From assembly GCA_973895155.1 (NCBI GenBank), contig OZ316894.1, positions 24,862,001-24,926,000 of the forward strand: 64,000 bases of DNA, written 5' to 3'. This document shows, piece after piece, positions 12,301-25,076 of the stretch; the stretch's first letter is position 1; every line of letters starts with the position of its first letter. Both the position numbers and the translations under genes were made by a program. Under the pieces are notes generated by a model. That model did no database searches. It was not told the DNA's origin and saw only the letters and a list, made by a program, of their open reading frames with translations. The DNA comes from Marsupella aquatica (lineage: Eukaryota > Marchantiophyta).

Positions 12301-14274
12301 AGTGCGTTGAGCTGCGCACGCGGCTCTTCACATGAGTCAGTGGCACACGAGTCCACCCGGTTTCACCATCAGTGTCCAATCATGCACTTGAGTTTTCTAC
12401 ACGTCGTACATGTCGAAGGACTTGGATTTTAGGCGGTTAGTGCATTGCAACCTGAGCATCAATTCCACTGCTGTCCACTACTTGGCTCTATGGTATTTGC
12501 CGGCAGATTAAAAGCCAACTGGTTTTGCGCTCTCTTTCAGCGTCAGTGTAGAAGCTCTTGCACTCTTCTTGTGTTCGGAGCTGAAGGAGCTGAATTGCGT
12601 TCAGCAATTGGGAGTGGTATACGGAATGGAATTCGCCACAGAACTCCTCCATCTAATCCGGCAGGTAAGGTTTGTGCGGTCAGGAGAGAGCAATTTACTC
12701 CGTTCACGCATGGAGATTCACTGAGAGGTTGATGGATTGGAGGTGCTCGAAGGGAGATGTATATCCTCCTGGCCAACGGTGGTACATGGAGACCATAGGT
12801 TTGCACTTTGAGACCTTCGAGATCGGTCCGTCGTGAGCTGGGGAAAACCACTTTCAGAGGCTGCAAGGTCGATCCGTCCTATCTGATGCTGAAGGGAACA
12901 ACTCACAGTCTCGAGTGCAAGAGAACCAAGTCTCGATTTACCTGCAAGGCTGTGTGTTCCCTTTAGTACCCAAGAGATAGATCTGTCCTTTGCAGCCCTC
13001 TATGGTTTCAGCTCCGGTTTGACTAGATTTTTTATAACTCTCCGTTGCAACGCTGTGTTCTTCATATACCACCATTGGTCAATAGGCAAATTGTGAATCA
13101 TGAGAAGGGATCGTCGACGTACGTGACGAATCTTATTCCCTGTAAGAACAGTTCAGGGACTACCACAGCTTCTTTTTAAGCTCGCAGCAAAGCTGATGAC
13201 CACGGCCCGGACCACGGTCGTTAGTGTGATATTGCATGAGTCGGAAGTCACTACATGTATGACTAATTCTGACACTCTTTGATAGTTTTTTGGTCTGTTG
13301 GAGTGTTCATACTCTCTAAATCACGTTCCGCTATTCTCATACGATTTTCTGCCTTGGACGCGTGACTAACAAGTTCTTGCTCAATTTGAAAATTAAGTTG
13401 ATGACAAATATGAATGCTAGGATCGAGTTTCTTTTAACGCTTCCGCAGATGGATCAATGGATATGCGATATTATCAACAAGATTGGGTACGTACCAAAAC
13501 GGGAATCGAAGCGAGCCTGGACCAACAGTTGCCTTATTAAAATATTTCCTTAGATATTTGTCCATCGTCTGCCACATAAGCATATGTTTGATTTGTTTGA
13601 CCAGGTTCATTTAGTAAGCGAACCCACTGTCGAGTAGCTCTTTGCTGGAATCTCTTGAGCGGGCTCTTGAGCTAGCTTTCGCAGACAAATGGAAAGCTTT
13701 CGGGGGAGCTAGAGACAATAAGACATGCCCGTTTCAAAGTTGAAGGTCGGGTACAAGTTCCTAGGTGATAAGAAATAATAGTCAGTATTATATCTTGAGA
13801 AAGGAGAGCTGGAAATCCTCTAGGCCCAAGACCGAAAATTTGTCAATGTTCTCTTAAGGTGACTTATACCGGGACTAATACCAATTGCTCCTGAATGATG
13901 CACTCATCAAATCGTCTATATGTCTGGATTTCACTCTAAGTGAATAGCATATATTGATTAGAAACAGTTAAATTTCAGTCCGGCAATCGATTGCAATAAA
14001 TAATTTCTTAGAGTAAGGCTCGCTTGGGATTCAGTAGGTTGACCGGGACATAGACAGACGGTTAAATTCGCGGAATTATTATGCTCACACGTGACTGTTC
14101 GTTAAGACTTCCTCTTGTACACTTTCGTTAAAATGTTTTGAACGCTGTTGTGCAGGTTAAATTCGCGGATTTGAGAGCAGCACTAGCGGAACTTGACGCT
14201 TTCCCCTGATATCAGTCAAATCCTAGGTTAATAGTTTTTTTTTTGAATTTTCATAGTTTGCGATACATTTTTTC

Positions 14275-14292
14275 TCACTATATATATAGTGA
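14275..14292. repeat. perfect 18-bp palindrome
   Basis: TCACTATATATATAGTGA is self-complementary. It may be a cruciform-prone AT palindrome, or a remnant of TIR ends. No other function is visible. Confidence 0.8.
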
Positions 14293-14471
14293 TAGGCCAC
14301 GTACTTTCTACGTGCGGGCAGTTTGGTGAGAAAACTCCGATTGAAGGTTTCTTTCCGCTGCCAATCAGTGGTTCGTAAGAAAGTGGCTTCTTTAGACATT
14401 TTCGGTATGAATACCTTACATGATTAAGTTATTCCCCTTCTTTCATCGTGTTCTGTATCTTGAAGATCACA

Positions 14472-14531
14472 GATCACTGATTATTTATCTTGAATAAAAA
14501 CTCGTCCGGAATTGTCAAATAATCAGTGATC
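14472..14531. repeat. 15-bp perfect inverted repeat with 30-bp loop
   Basis: GATCACTGATTATTT at 14472-14486 is the exact reverse complement of 14517-14531. It could fold as a hairpin in RNA or mark a tiny foldback element. No flanking target duplication was found. Confidence 0.75.
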
Positions 14532-17500
14532 AATAATTCTGTCTCTGCGCGCTCTCTGTGCGCTATCACAATTTACAATTACAGTAAGCTGCAACGTATT
14601 ACCTGCTCACTGTCTCGACTGATGCATGGACGATGCATCTCGTACACAATTATGCACTCAACTTAATATGGCATTGGTGATGATCATCGCCATCGTTGGT
14701 GAATTTTCCGTTGGTTTCGCTTTGTTAGCCTGGACTTGGATGATGATCCCTTTGACATGTTCTTCTCGAACTCTCACTCTTACTTGGACATGTACTTCAG
14801 TCGATTTTAACCAGACATCGATGTCCATTTCTACTTACTTTATTTCGACTTAAGACGATCCTTCCTCCGACAATTTTCATTTTTCATCGATCAGATGGTT
14901 CACTATAGTAATAAAACATGATTCCAAAGGCATGTACACCAATGCCGATGCCAATGCCATAACCATGAATTCCCATTTCTACTCATTTGATTTCGACTTC
15001 ACAAAATGTTTCCCGCCCGAATATTTCTTTCTTCATCAGATTGCCGAATATAATTGATGAAACATGATTCCAAGGGCATATATATACACCAATGCCAATG
15101 CCATAATTTTCATGGGTTACAGAAGCTTACTTGAGCTTACTCTTCGTAACTGCTGTAGAGACTGCCTGAAAAAATTGGTGACTTTGGAAATGAATAATCA
15201 CTCAGGATCGGAAGTCTTCCAGTCATAAAGATTATGCAAACATCGTAGTGTCATACCGTGCAGAAAGGAATTCAGATAATGACCGCCATTGAATGCCCAA
15301 AGTGCAGTTACTAGTATTTCAACTCTTGATGGCAATAGGCACATTTATCTAGTAATTTTGGTTCCAGATTAATCTTTCCAGAATCTGCCGTCCCAAGTTG
15401 GTTCATTGTTGCGGTACAAATGTTGTTCCACTTTCTCTGCTTCTACCTGATTGAACTCAAGATGAGGCTTGCAGCCAGACCATGTAGCCAGGGAATTTAC
15501 ACGTTGCAATAGAGACGACACTGCATCAGCTTAGTGTGACTTTCACTCGTTCGCTGCATCCAACGACAAGAAAAGAGCGCAGGCCTCGAGTACCGATACA
15601 GTGTCGAATACTTGGATTGGCGTTAAACTGGATAAGATAATATGCGTATTTAGTTCCAGAAAAAACGATCAAGAACCAATGATAAACTACGAACTTGAAG
15701 AGAATCAGCTGACGGTCGTTCGCAAGGACAGTAAAACACAATTGTACGTGGATTTCTTCTCCTGTGGCAATGAAAGTGATGTATCAATTCTATGTCTCAA
15801 GCTGATTCTGCACACACGTGAATAGACCATCGGCTCCTTCGTATTGGCAGCCAGATGTAAGATACAGCGCCGTTTCCTTCGCACAGTAGGTCTGATGAAT
15901 ACTGGATCAAGCTGAGATTTGTCTACGCGCCAACCACGTTTGGCAGTGAACTAGCCTCTAGATTTGGTTTCCGGAGGGAGCAATTCTGGACGAGACCCTT
16001 AATATAACAGACCACTTCTTAGAGTACTATTTTCTTCCTTATTACAAACAAGTTCACCAGTCTTACGTCAAATGGTGAGATCATTTTAACTTTAACGTGG
16101 GACGGATCCCCAAAGTGCTCTTTAAACGATGAGTATTTTTACTTTATATCCATTGCATCATCCCAAAATGCGATTTACATGAAAAGGTTTTTTAATCCAA
16201 ATCCGTGACCTCCTACAGTAGTTAAAATGTTTGTCTATTACATTTTTGTAGACATACATTTTAGCTAGGATTTATGCTACTAGCCTTACTACCCGTCACA
16301 GATAGAGTTGAGGACAAAAATAACTTTGCGAAATAAAAGATTCTCTACTACTCACATTCATTTATGACTCACCCTCAATCCTTGTCTGCCTGCCCCCCAC
16401 TTTCTTTGTCCCTAGAATCGCAGTCTATGGACTTCATTCTAGATAGTAGGGCATGAGAGTAACTTTAGATTGCAATTATAGTGGTATATAGATGTAGGTA
16501 GTGCGAGTAACTTTTGATTCCAAATATATAGGTAGGGATGTAAGCAGGAAGGGAAATGGTAGTGATGTCAATTTAGGAATCTTACTTGAATGAAATGTTG
16601 GGATGGAGATTCCATCCTAGCTTATTGAGATGTGTCATGTGTTCATTCGTAACTGCTCATTTAAACTTAAATCCCATGACAATCTCTTCGTGTTTTTTTC
16701 GGTAGCACTATTTGAACCATGATGTATGTGTTATATGTATCGATCATGGACTGTATTAGAGCATTATGAGATTTGTCCTCTGCTTGTAATAAGGCAAACT
16801 TCCGTTGCATGAACTTAGAGTGTGTTTGTCGTCCAGTGTAAACCCGTAATTATCTAATTGTGCAATAATGAATTAAAAACGACTCTTTCAGGGCCTATGG
16901 TCGAGAGTAACTTAACGTCTCTATACCTTGATTCTACTGGAAGGACTGAAGTTAGGGAAGTGGAAACCCTGGATTGGGGGTAAGTCTTTGAAAATGGCTA
17001 TGTAGTGGGCTTGAATGTATTCACTTCTAGTTACTTTCAAAAGAAAGAGCACTCAGGCTAGTGAAAATAAAACTAATGAAAAAGTCGAAGTGCATTAACA
17101 CACTCAGTGACTATGGTAGGGGTGACTGGTAGCAGATGATCTCAACACTGATGGAAGGGTCCCTTCACTCCCTGCTCAATTTCAGCTCAACAACCAGAGT
17201 GTGCTGACATAATACATCCACCGTGCAGGGGCCTTGCTATTGCACGTGGTACTTTCACAGGGGGTAGCCATCGCGAAAACTGTATACTATACACTGTGTA
17301 TGGACTTCTCCAAAGTCCCGATGAAACTTCCTGTCGGTCTGAATTTTGGACTGTCGACCAGTTTAGGGTTTTGCCGAATCTTACCCCGTGCTAAATGTGT
17401 ATATACAACTTCAAGTGATACCAGACACTGGCCAATAATGCCTCTAGAGATGTAGAGGACTCCTTCAATGCACGATTTGGAGCGGCACTTCCATAGCAGC

Positions 17501-20500
17501 TGCCAGCAGCACATTCCTCGATATTGTTGCAGTGGCAAACCAACGGGGTACCTAGAAGTGCTTGAGCAGCTGTAACCTCGAACCTTTTTATGATCAAACC
17601 ATATCGATCGATCGTACTCTGTACAAAATACTGTATGGAAAGTGCCCGCGTTCTGACTTCAGAATCCACGTTTGTCAGATGCGTCTTCGACATTCGATTT
17701 TGCACGGTGAACGCATGACTGTAATATCCATTTAGATACTGTGGTCCTCTTCAAAGATGAATTCCCACGCGATGATGCTGTCATAGTTATTCTACGTACA
17801 CAATCCCTGTGCAGTTCGAGAAACCCCAAATGTTCCCCAATAGTTCAGAAGACTTTTCGTCGAATTCTGTTCAGTACGTGTTCACCTCCAGTTCAGAAGG
17901 TTTTTCATCGAACACTGTTGAGAGAATGTGTAAGGAAGATGTACCCTTTGATAAACCCCAAATCCTTCGGTACTTTAGAATCAGTTTCATCGAATTCTGC
18001 TCGGAATGTGAGAAAGACTTCCACTTTACTAAAATCCTAATGTCGTTGTGCAATTCGGAAGTCTTACTCTTCGTGAATGTTCATTTAAGTCTGTTCAGAG
18101 AACTAAAAGACGGAAGATTTACATTTGGATACAACCCATATATTCTCGCGTAGTTCAGAACCGTTGCATCATTTGGTTTTCAGAGAATGTAAGTCAGAGG
18201 GGATGTCGTTTCTGGAACTCTGGGTCCCTGGCCTTTGGAATACCAAATTCTGGGTGCCTAGTCTCGTTCAGTGTGCATAATTATGTATTGACCTAGTCAG
18301 ATCTGTCCTCGTTTCCAGCAAAAAAAGATGCAAGCGAAAAATTAATAGAATCTACGTGAAGCACGCATTCTGGTAGTCCAGTTGGAGAAACCGACCTTCC
18401 ATATATTCGCGTACTGATCGAGATCGACATTCACTGTGGTCCTCAATCAATATCGTCAGACAGACACATATATCAATGAGCGAATCTCGACCGGGGTTCT
18501 TGGCCAATCCGATTCCCAGCCCGGTCGTGTCTCCCGGATGGGCGCCTTTTGTTTTTTTGGCAGCGTGCTGTATACGTTACTACGTAACTTCTAACTTCTT
18601 CTTCAGAGTAAAGCTTGATGTATTATAAGACTGTCAGTGATCTAGAGTCGCTACTGTAGTATCCGTGTGTGCAACTCGTGACGACCCTCACAGAGGACCG
18701 AGTGACTTAGTTTCCGGAATGTTTATAGCAAATATGCTCTGCACAAATGGTCAAATGGTCAGACTGACGACGATCAATTAGGCTCTTCAATAGCAAATTA
18801 TTGTCTGAGATTCATTCAACAGTGCTACCAAACCTCAGCAGTGTCCATGCATATATCTACGATTATATATTTATATATACTCATAGACACAGATTTCGAA
18901 AGAGGTACTGCGCGCGGTGGACACAACCATGTCCAATTTATTAGGGGTTTTAGCCGTCCACATGGACAAACAGCCCAATGTGCAAATGTGTGTGCGGTGC
19001 GGTGAGGCGCGGAATGCACATGTACAGTATGCACATACAGTGATTCGGCGTAAACATTCAGCACACATTGCAAAGCTCGAAATATTCAACTCCTCCAATT
19101 ATGCAACCTCGATCAATGCGTTGCTCAAATGCAGTTCAGCAGCCTGGCGCACCCTTTCACCATATATATAACCAACTGTCTTTGGACACTGATTCAACTC
19201 AAGTTGATTTGTTGGAATTTTTGTCTGTTCTTCTGTTTGCTTCCGGGCTGTCCTTACATGGACTCCCTTTACTATGCTGTAGTTAGTCTCAAAGATTCCG
19301 AGGGCAATCAAGACCCACTTGTATTAGACGCAAATCTATTGTATAGATTACAACAGACTTTTCGTCTTATATTGATCTATCACGGAAGCCTGCTCATGTA
19401 CTTGGCCCTTCGTTGGGTCTTGTTCCTCAAGCATTAAGCAAATTTCAACATAATTTCGTCCCTGTCTAAATATGTTCATCATTGATTTGCCAAAACTACT
19501 TGCCACTAGCAGAGCTATTCTACCGATCCACCCATTCAATCTAATTACAAGCAATTGACCAGTTTCACATCAACAAGTACACTAGTTCTCACCATACATA
19601 TACGGGCCCGATACGTGGGTCTTCGACATCCTTCTATTAACCCACAGATTTTCATTTGACATAGAACGTTCTTTCTTTGTTTGGACTTTATTTGATGAGT
19701 AGATATCATCCTCACGACCACTTGTCTTTGATTTTGGTCGTGCCGAATTTTCTGCTTGACAGAAGTAACTGAGTCCATGTTCGAAACATATATCACAAGA
19801 ATATTTTCTCTGGAGGTTGGCCAGGATGCTTGGCAATTGTGTCAAATCGGACCATTTGTAGCGTTTTCGGAAGCAGTATGCGCTCTGACGACTTCTTCCT
19901 ACATTGTTGTCAGATGAAGTGGCTTCATCTCAGGATAAGGTCGGGAATTTACATGTTTTGCTCATGTTACGAACTTGGCATCCAACTATTTCTGAGTAGG
20001 TTCTATGCTGTGTTGTGTCCTGTACTGTACTAACATTCTTCTACAAAACCTTTTCTTAAAATCTTCTAGACAACCTTTCTACAATCGGAAGAGAGCCAAG
20101 ACTTTTCATCTCCTGAGGGTACAATGGATGGGCACGGATTTAATTTCCCCCTAACCCATGATTATCAGAATTATGGCTAGTCCCCAGTCGACAACTTACC
20201 GAGAAAAGAAGCCACGTACACCGCTTCACAACCTGGCCGCAACGAATTAATTCATGCTAGCTATTCAGCTCTGAATGCCGACCGTTTCTAGAATTCTGCG
20301 CGAGCCACATCAGAGCATGCTGCACTCACTGAGACAAGGCCTACAAAATAATGGTTTCGTTCCACCAGATCGTCGAGTGAAATACTGGGGCCGTGATACC
20401 AAACTCGCTCGTCGTTTCATAAAGAACACCAAAGCAGGTACCCCTCGAGCAATCGATCGACCTAACTACACTGTTAAGTAATCACGTACCGTGGTCTTGT

Positions 20501-21448
20501 TAAACCACACCTGCTGCTAACTACATTACAATCTTGATGTAGTCATCCTACCTTGTACCTTGGTCATCAAAATTACTTTCAAAGGTTACAAGTAAAACCT
20601 CTAGACTGGAACTCTCAATAGAACTCTCCCTAAACTAGAAAGGGAAGGTGGACAATACTCAAAATGGATGAGAACAAAGATTACCAAAATTGACATTGAC
20701 TCTAAATTAGGACAAAACTAAGAGTGACTCTCCATAAAGACAAATAGAAGTGAGGGTGAAAAAAGAGAGGGATGGAGACAATGATGAACAACAGCATTGT
20801 TTTGTAGTAATTTTTTTTTGTCTTCATCTCTATTTACGTGCAAAGAAAGGGTTATCAGGCAAGTGTTAATTAAAATAGGCTAGTGTTAATCAGGGTGTTA
20901 ATTAAACCACACCTGCCTATATAAAGGCCCAGCTTTTTAGGAACCTTTATCTGATACTGTTAACTTGCCCCACAAACAATTATTCATCAACCCACCCCCC
21001 AATTTATACTCCCCTTAGTATTAACTCGTATATGGTTCCCATTGTAATGTGACGAGTGGCTACTGGCTAGCCTTAACCTGCTGCAACTCTTCCTTGCCCA
21101 CCTCCTGTTCATTTTTGGTGGCAATGAAAAGCTCTTACATGTGCAGCTGTGATTTAAGTGGGCCAAATTGTTGTAAACAAAAAATGATGTTATAGTAAGT
21201 TACAGTTGCATAAACGTTTTTGGCTATGGATCAAGAAATGCCACACAACCCAATTTGTACCAATGGTGTCGCACCCATTTTCCGTGCCCATGGCTTCCAC
21301 CAGAATGTAGCTAATTTCTCTACGTTCTATGTGAAACACCAGAATGCACCAAACCACAAAATGAACTAATTTTCTACTTTCTAGATAACAAACCCAAACC
21401 ACAAAATGACCAAATGTGTTGATATGATCGCACATGATGCGCCAAATG

Positions 21449-23420
21449 AATTCCATTCAAAAAGCCAGCATACAATAAGGGGGGGCCACAAAAAGGCATC
21501 ACCCCAAGGGACCAAAGGTCTACGTGCAACAAAACCGGGAGGGCCGGCACCAGGAAGGAAGCTGGGCCTCAGAAAGAGGCAACTAAACAAGAAATTTAGA
21601 AACTGCAGTCGGAGCAGCACACTCCTAAAGACCGGCCAGTGATCAGGTTCCGGCGGGGTTCCATTCAGTGGGTCCGTGAGAGAGAAATGACTCAATCAGT
21701 CAGTCTGCAGTGCAGCTTCAAAACCTGAGCAGGGGCGGGGGGATCACGGTGGATGTGGAGGTACAGGCGGGACTTGAAGAATATCTTCATGAATCAGCCA
21801 AAGGCCTGTCCAGGTCCCATAATGCCTGGACATGTCGTGATGGGCATCCCTATAAGTAGTCGTGCCAACACGGATTCTGGCATTCTGGCGGGCCTAGTCC
21901 CGCCTTAGATATATCCGAAGATGGTGCCAAGACTTTCTGATGACTCCCTGCGGATTAGGGCGGGTGTGTTCAATGAAGTGTGCACATCTATCTTTCCACA
22001 CATTCTAGCAAATGATAGCCCGCAATGTGTGCCAGAGTTTCTCAGGGGTGTCCCATTCCTCACGCAATGGTTCACCCACCAAGATGTGTGCTGGCTGGAG
22101 AAGAACGGGATTGCCTCGGGTGAAGGCGCACATCTGCAGGACATATTGGACCCATCTCCATACGATCTGTGACTGAGCGCAGCTCCAGATGCAATGTACA
22201 ATATCCTCCTGTTGGTCTGTTGCACATCTGGTGCACCACGTCCTGGGGTCCGTTGGTGGACGTCGCGGAAGTCTCCAATGTTGTGTTGCTGGAATCCTAT
22301 AGATCAATTGCCACAAATAGCAATTTTCACTTGCTGCACAAAATGTTAGCCAGGTATTGGCCCATAGTGAATGGGGATTGGGACTCCAATTAAGCCTGAC
22401 GGCCCACTTGTGTACAGCCTTGTGTAATGTCTGTGGGAGAGGCCCCTGGATTTCCCGCAAATGTGCTGTGTTGGTATCCAGAAAAGGTAAGCCATCCTTC
22501 CATTCAAAGTGTAACAGGGGAGTAAGCAGACCTGTAGGCCTCCCAATTTGCTGCCTGAGGGCCACTGAGCTGCTGTGATGCCAAGTCAGTACACGGTGCA
22601 GCAGTGTTCCAGCCGGTGGGGTGATGTTATCTGACTTAGAAAGGAGGCCATTTACCACCCTGTATGTGTGCCTGGGTGTTGAGGTGTCATTAAACCTCTG
22701 CCACTGGGATGTGATGTGATTTCTCTGTATCCTATATTCCCAAATGTGAAGATTCCCATTAGGCAGAGATGCCTCCATGAACATGGGAATCAACTGCATC
22801 GGTTGACTGTAGTTCCGGCACACATCGGAGGTTTGCCACCATTTTGTGGTAAGCCATGGCACAGCTTCTGGGCAGCAGCAAATTAAGGCCATCCTCCCAC
22901 TCTAGAGGTTGACCACCTACATCCAAGATATCCTTCATACAGAGAAAGCCAGCTCTCATGATTTTCCTTTGCGGGTTGCTGCGGCACTTCGCTTGGTTTG
23001 CATTGATGTGGTTGAGATGCGGCATCCATAGGGGAAGATCACACCAGCCTTCCAAGTGCCCCGGGGGTGCTGGTCGCAGGTTTTTCTTAATGACATTCCA
23101 TCCCGTACAAATGTTGGTCCAAACTCTTGAACCATTCTTCGGTAATGTGTGACACTGTGTGAACACCCAAGAAAAATCCTCAGTTCCCCACTTCTGCTTC
23201 GACAGTTGCTTCAACTCGTATTGCAATATTCTACGCAGGGGGTGATCTCCTTCAGCCAGCGCCCAAACGATAAAATTCCCAGCCAATGCCCTGAACTGTG
23301 CTGCAAGTGAGATCAGCCCCAGTCCACCAAATATCTTAGGTCTAGTGATCGTGGCAAAGTCCACCCGGGAGCGGGCTTTCGAATTCTGGCCTGCCCAAAT
23401 AAACGTAATGATCTTCTTTT
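21449..23420 (-). mobile_element. 5'-truncated L1-like LINE
   Basis: On the minus strand two frames, 23448-22759 and 22892-22005, give the C-terminal part of a plant LINE reverse transcriptase. It begins at a KKIITFIWAGQN-like segment and ends in a zf-RVT domain with W-CTRCATDQQEDIVHCIWSC (C-x2-C, H-x3-C). A frameshift near 22800 joins the two frames, and a further shift near 22005 leads into the last residues (frame ending at 21905). The catalytic RT core is missing because the copy is 5'-truncated. The 3' UTR extends to about 21449 and ends in a TTTTTGAATGG-like tail. Copy B of the segmental duplication lacks this insertion. The protein is clearly related to the LINE at 61.6-64 kb. Confidence 0.9.
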
Positions 23421-25076
23421 TATGTGATCTGTAAAGAACAAAATGCAAACTTCAAAATGAACCAAACGTGAGACCCAACCCCAGTACTAATTTTTCTCCT
23501 CTTTGTGTAACACACTGCAAAAGAACAAGATGCACCAAACCACAAAATGAGCCAAACAGGAGACACTACCACAAGGTAAGAGACTTAACGGGGGAGAGAA
23601 AAGAATAAAAAGCATCAAACCCCCAGACAGAATCCCAATACAAAGTGGAAAAACAGGTCCATGACTGCAAGCGTTGACCTTAGGAGATTCAGTTCTCCTC
23701 AACTTTCATTTCACTTCCATTTCTTCTCCGTAAGGACTCAGTTTTCCACATCATACCATGGGGGCTCTGCTGTTCATCTTGACATCGTCGAGATCAGTTT
23801 ATTAAAAAGTGATTTATAGAGAAATAGAACTAAAGGGGCAAGAATTTGTAATTTGCTTTGTCAATCAGCCATCTCCTACCCACAAGAAAAGCCAAGACGG
23901 TGAGTAAAAAGGTGAGTCAATTCGTAGTTTCAAAATCATCTGTTCCTGTAACCATTCTTGCAATCCCACTGAGCGGGTGTTGCATGCTTGTTGTGATTTC
24001 TACTCAGGGCACAACTCAGGATTGTGATTAATGAAATTACGCATCCTCAGTGCCAGTAGCACCAGTTCATCCTCATTATTCATTTGGTAGAGTCTGAAAG
24101 GACCCAAATGATTTTGGGTGAAGTTAATGTCGGGCTTATATCATAAGTACATGCCATTGCAAAAACTTCTCTGGCTTCCATTTACGCACCGGCACAAAAC
24201 TACCAGTTTACAATCTGGATTTGAAGGGGTCTTCTAAGGAAGGAAACGAGTTCAGGTTAAATTAATCTCGTGCATGACCTACTGCACGACCTGGAACTTA
24301 ATTCTCTCTACGAACCTTCGTTGGGTACCAGTTTCTGGCATCAGGAAGGATGCTGTTGTAGTGCAGACCCCTATCAGGTGCGTAAATACCGCAAAGCACA
24401 GATCCATCGATGGACATTGCAGACGATGAATGAGTCAAGCAATTCATTGTTCAGTCCAACCAACCCAACACTAGATAGGAAACTTGGGAGCAGCAGACTC
24501 CGTGAGTCCAAAAGTTACTGATTGCCCCGAAGTATCCAATCCATTCTATTGTGAATATTCTGGCGTTGTATAAATTTGAATTCAAGCCATTGTGATCGAC
24601 GGTTTTGGCTTCACTATCAATACTCCAGTTCGATTTAATTGTCGTGCAATCCGAAAATAAGGCTCGTGCTAGGTTGTCATGTCACACCGCTTGATGTCAC
24701 CACGTTTGTTTCAACTCTTCGATACAATTGGTCCTTTCGATTCCCGAGTTTGCATTTGATTCCTCATATCGAGAATCCTCCAATTACTGCCTACATTGGA
24801 TCACATTAAAACTGAAGGAAAGCAAACAAAACTTGAGTTTTAAAGAGAAACCTCGATATCATCCCGGGTTTGCATTTCCTTCGTCGTACTTACCTTATGG
24901 ATGATTAAATTTTCTCCCTTTTGAAACTTCAATTTTACTGGGAAACCTCGATATGCTATACCACAGACGCTCTGTTTAGATGCATATTTCAGTACAAACG
25001 TCAACGGCAACGACATGAGGGAGAAGGGGTCAGGTTACATCAAACTTGCAAACAAGAAAGAGTAGTTCTAGGAAAT

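Larger units (their letters stand above)
9386..20927. other. long stretch without a supported gene
   Basis: About 11.5 kb holds only short frames on both strands. Frames such as 10117-10422(+), 11583-11906(-), 12543-12866(-) and 17391-17705(-) lack recognisable motifs, good start context or splice partners. Structural features are the palindrome at 14275-14292, an inverted repeat at 14472-14531 and a diverged repeat of TTCAGAAG/CATCGAATTCTG segments around 17810-18060. Any real exon here would need transcript evidence. Confidence 0.5.

Noticed and set aside
12543-12866. Possible LRR or resistance-gene remnant on the minus strand
   Set aside because: No regular Leu spacing could be aligned across the frames; similarity was only impressionistic.
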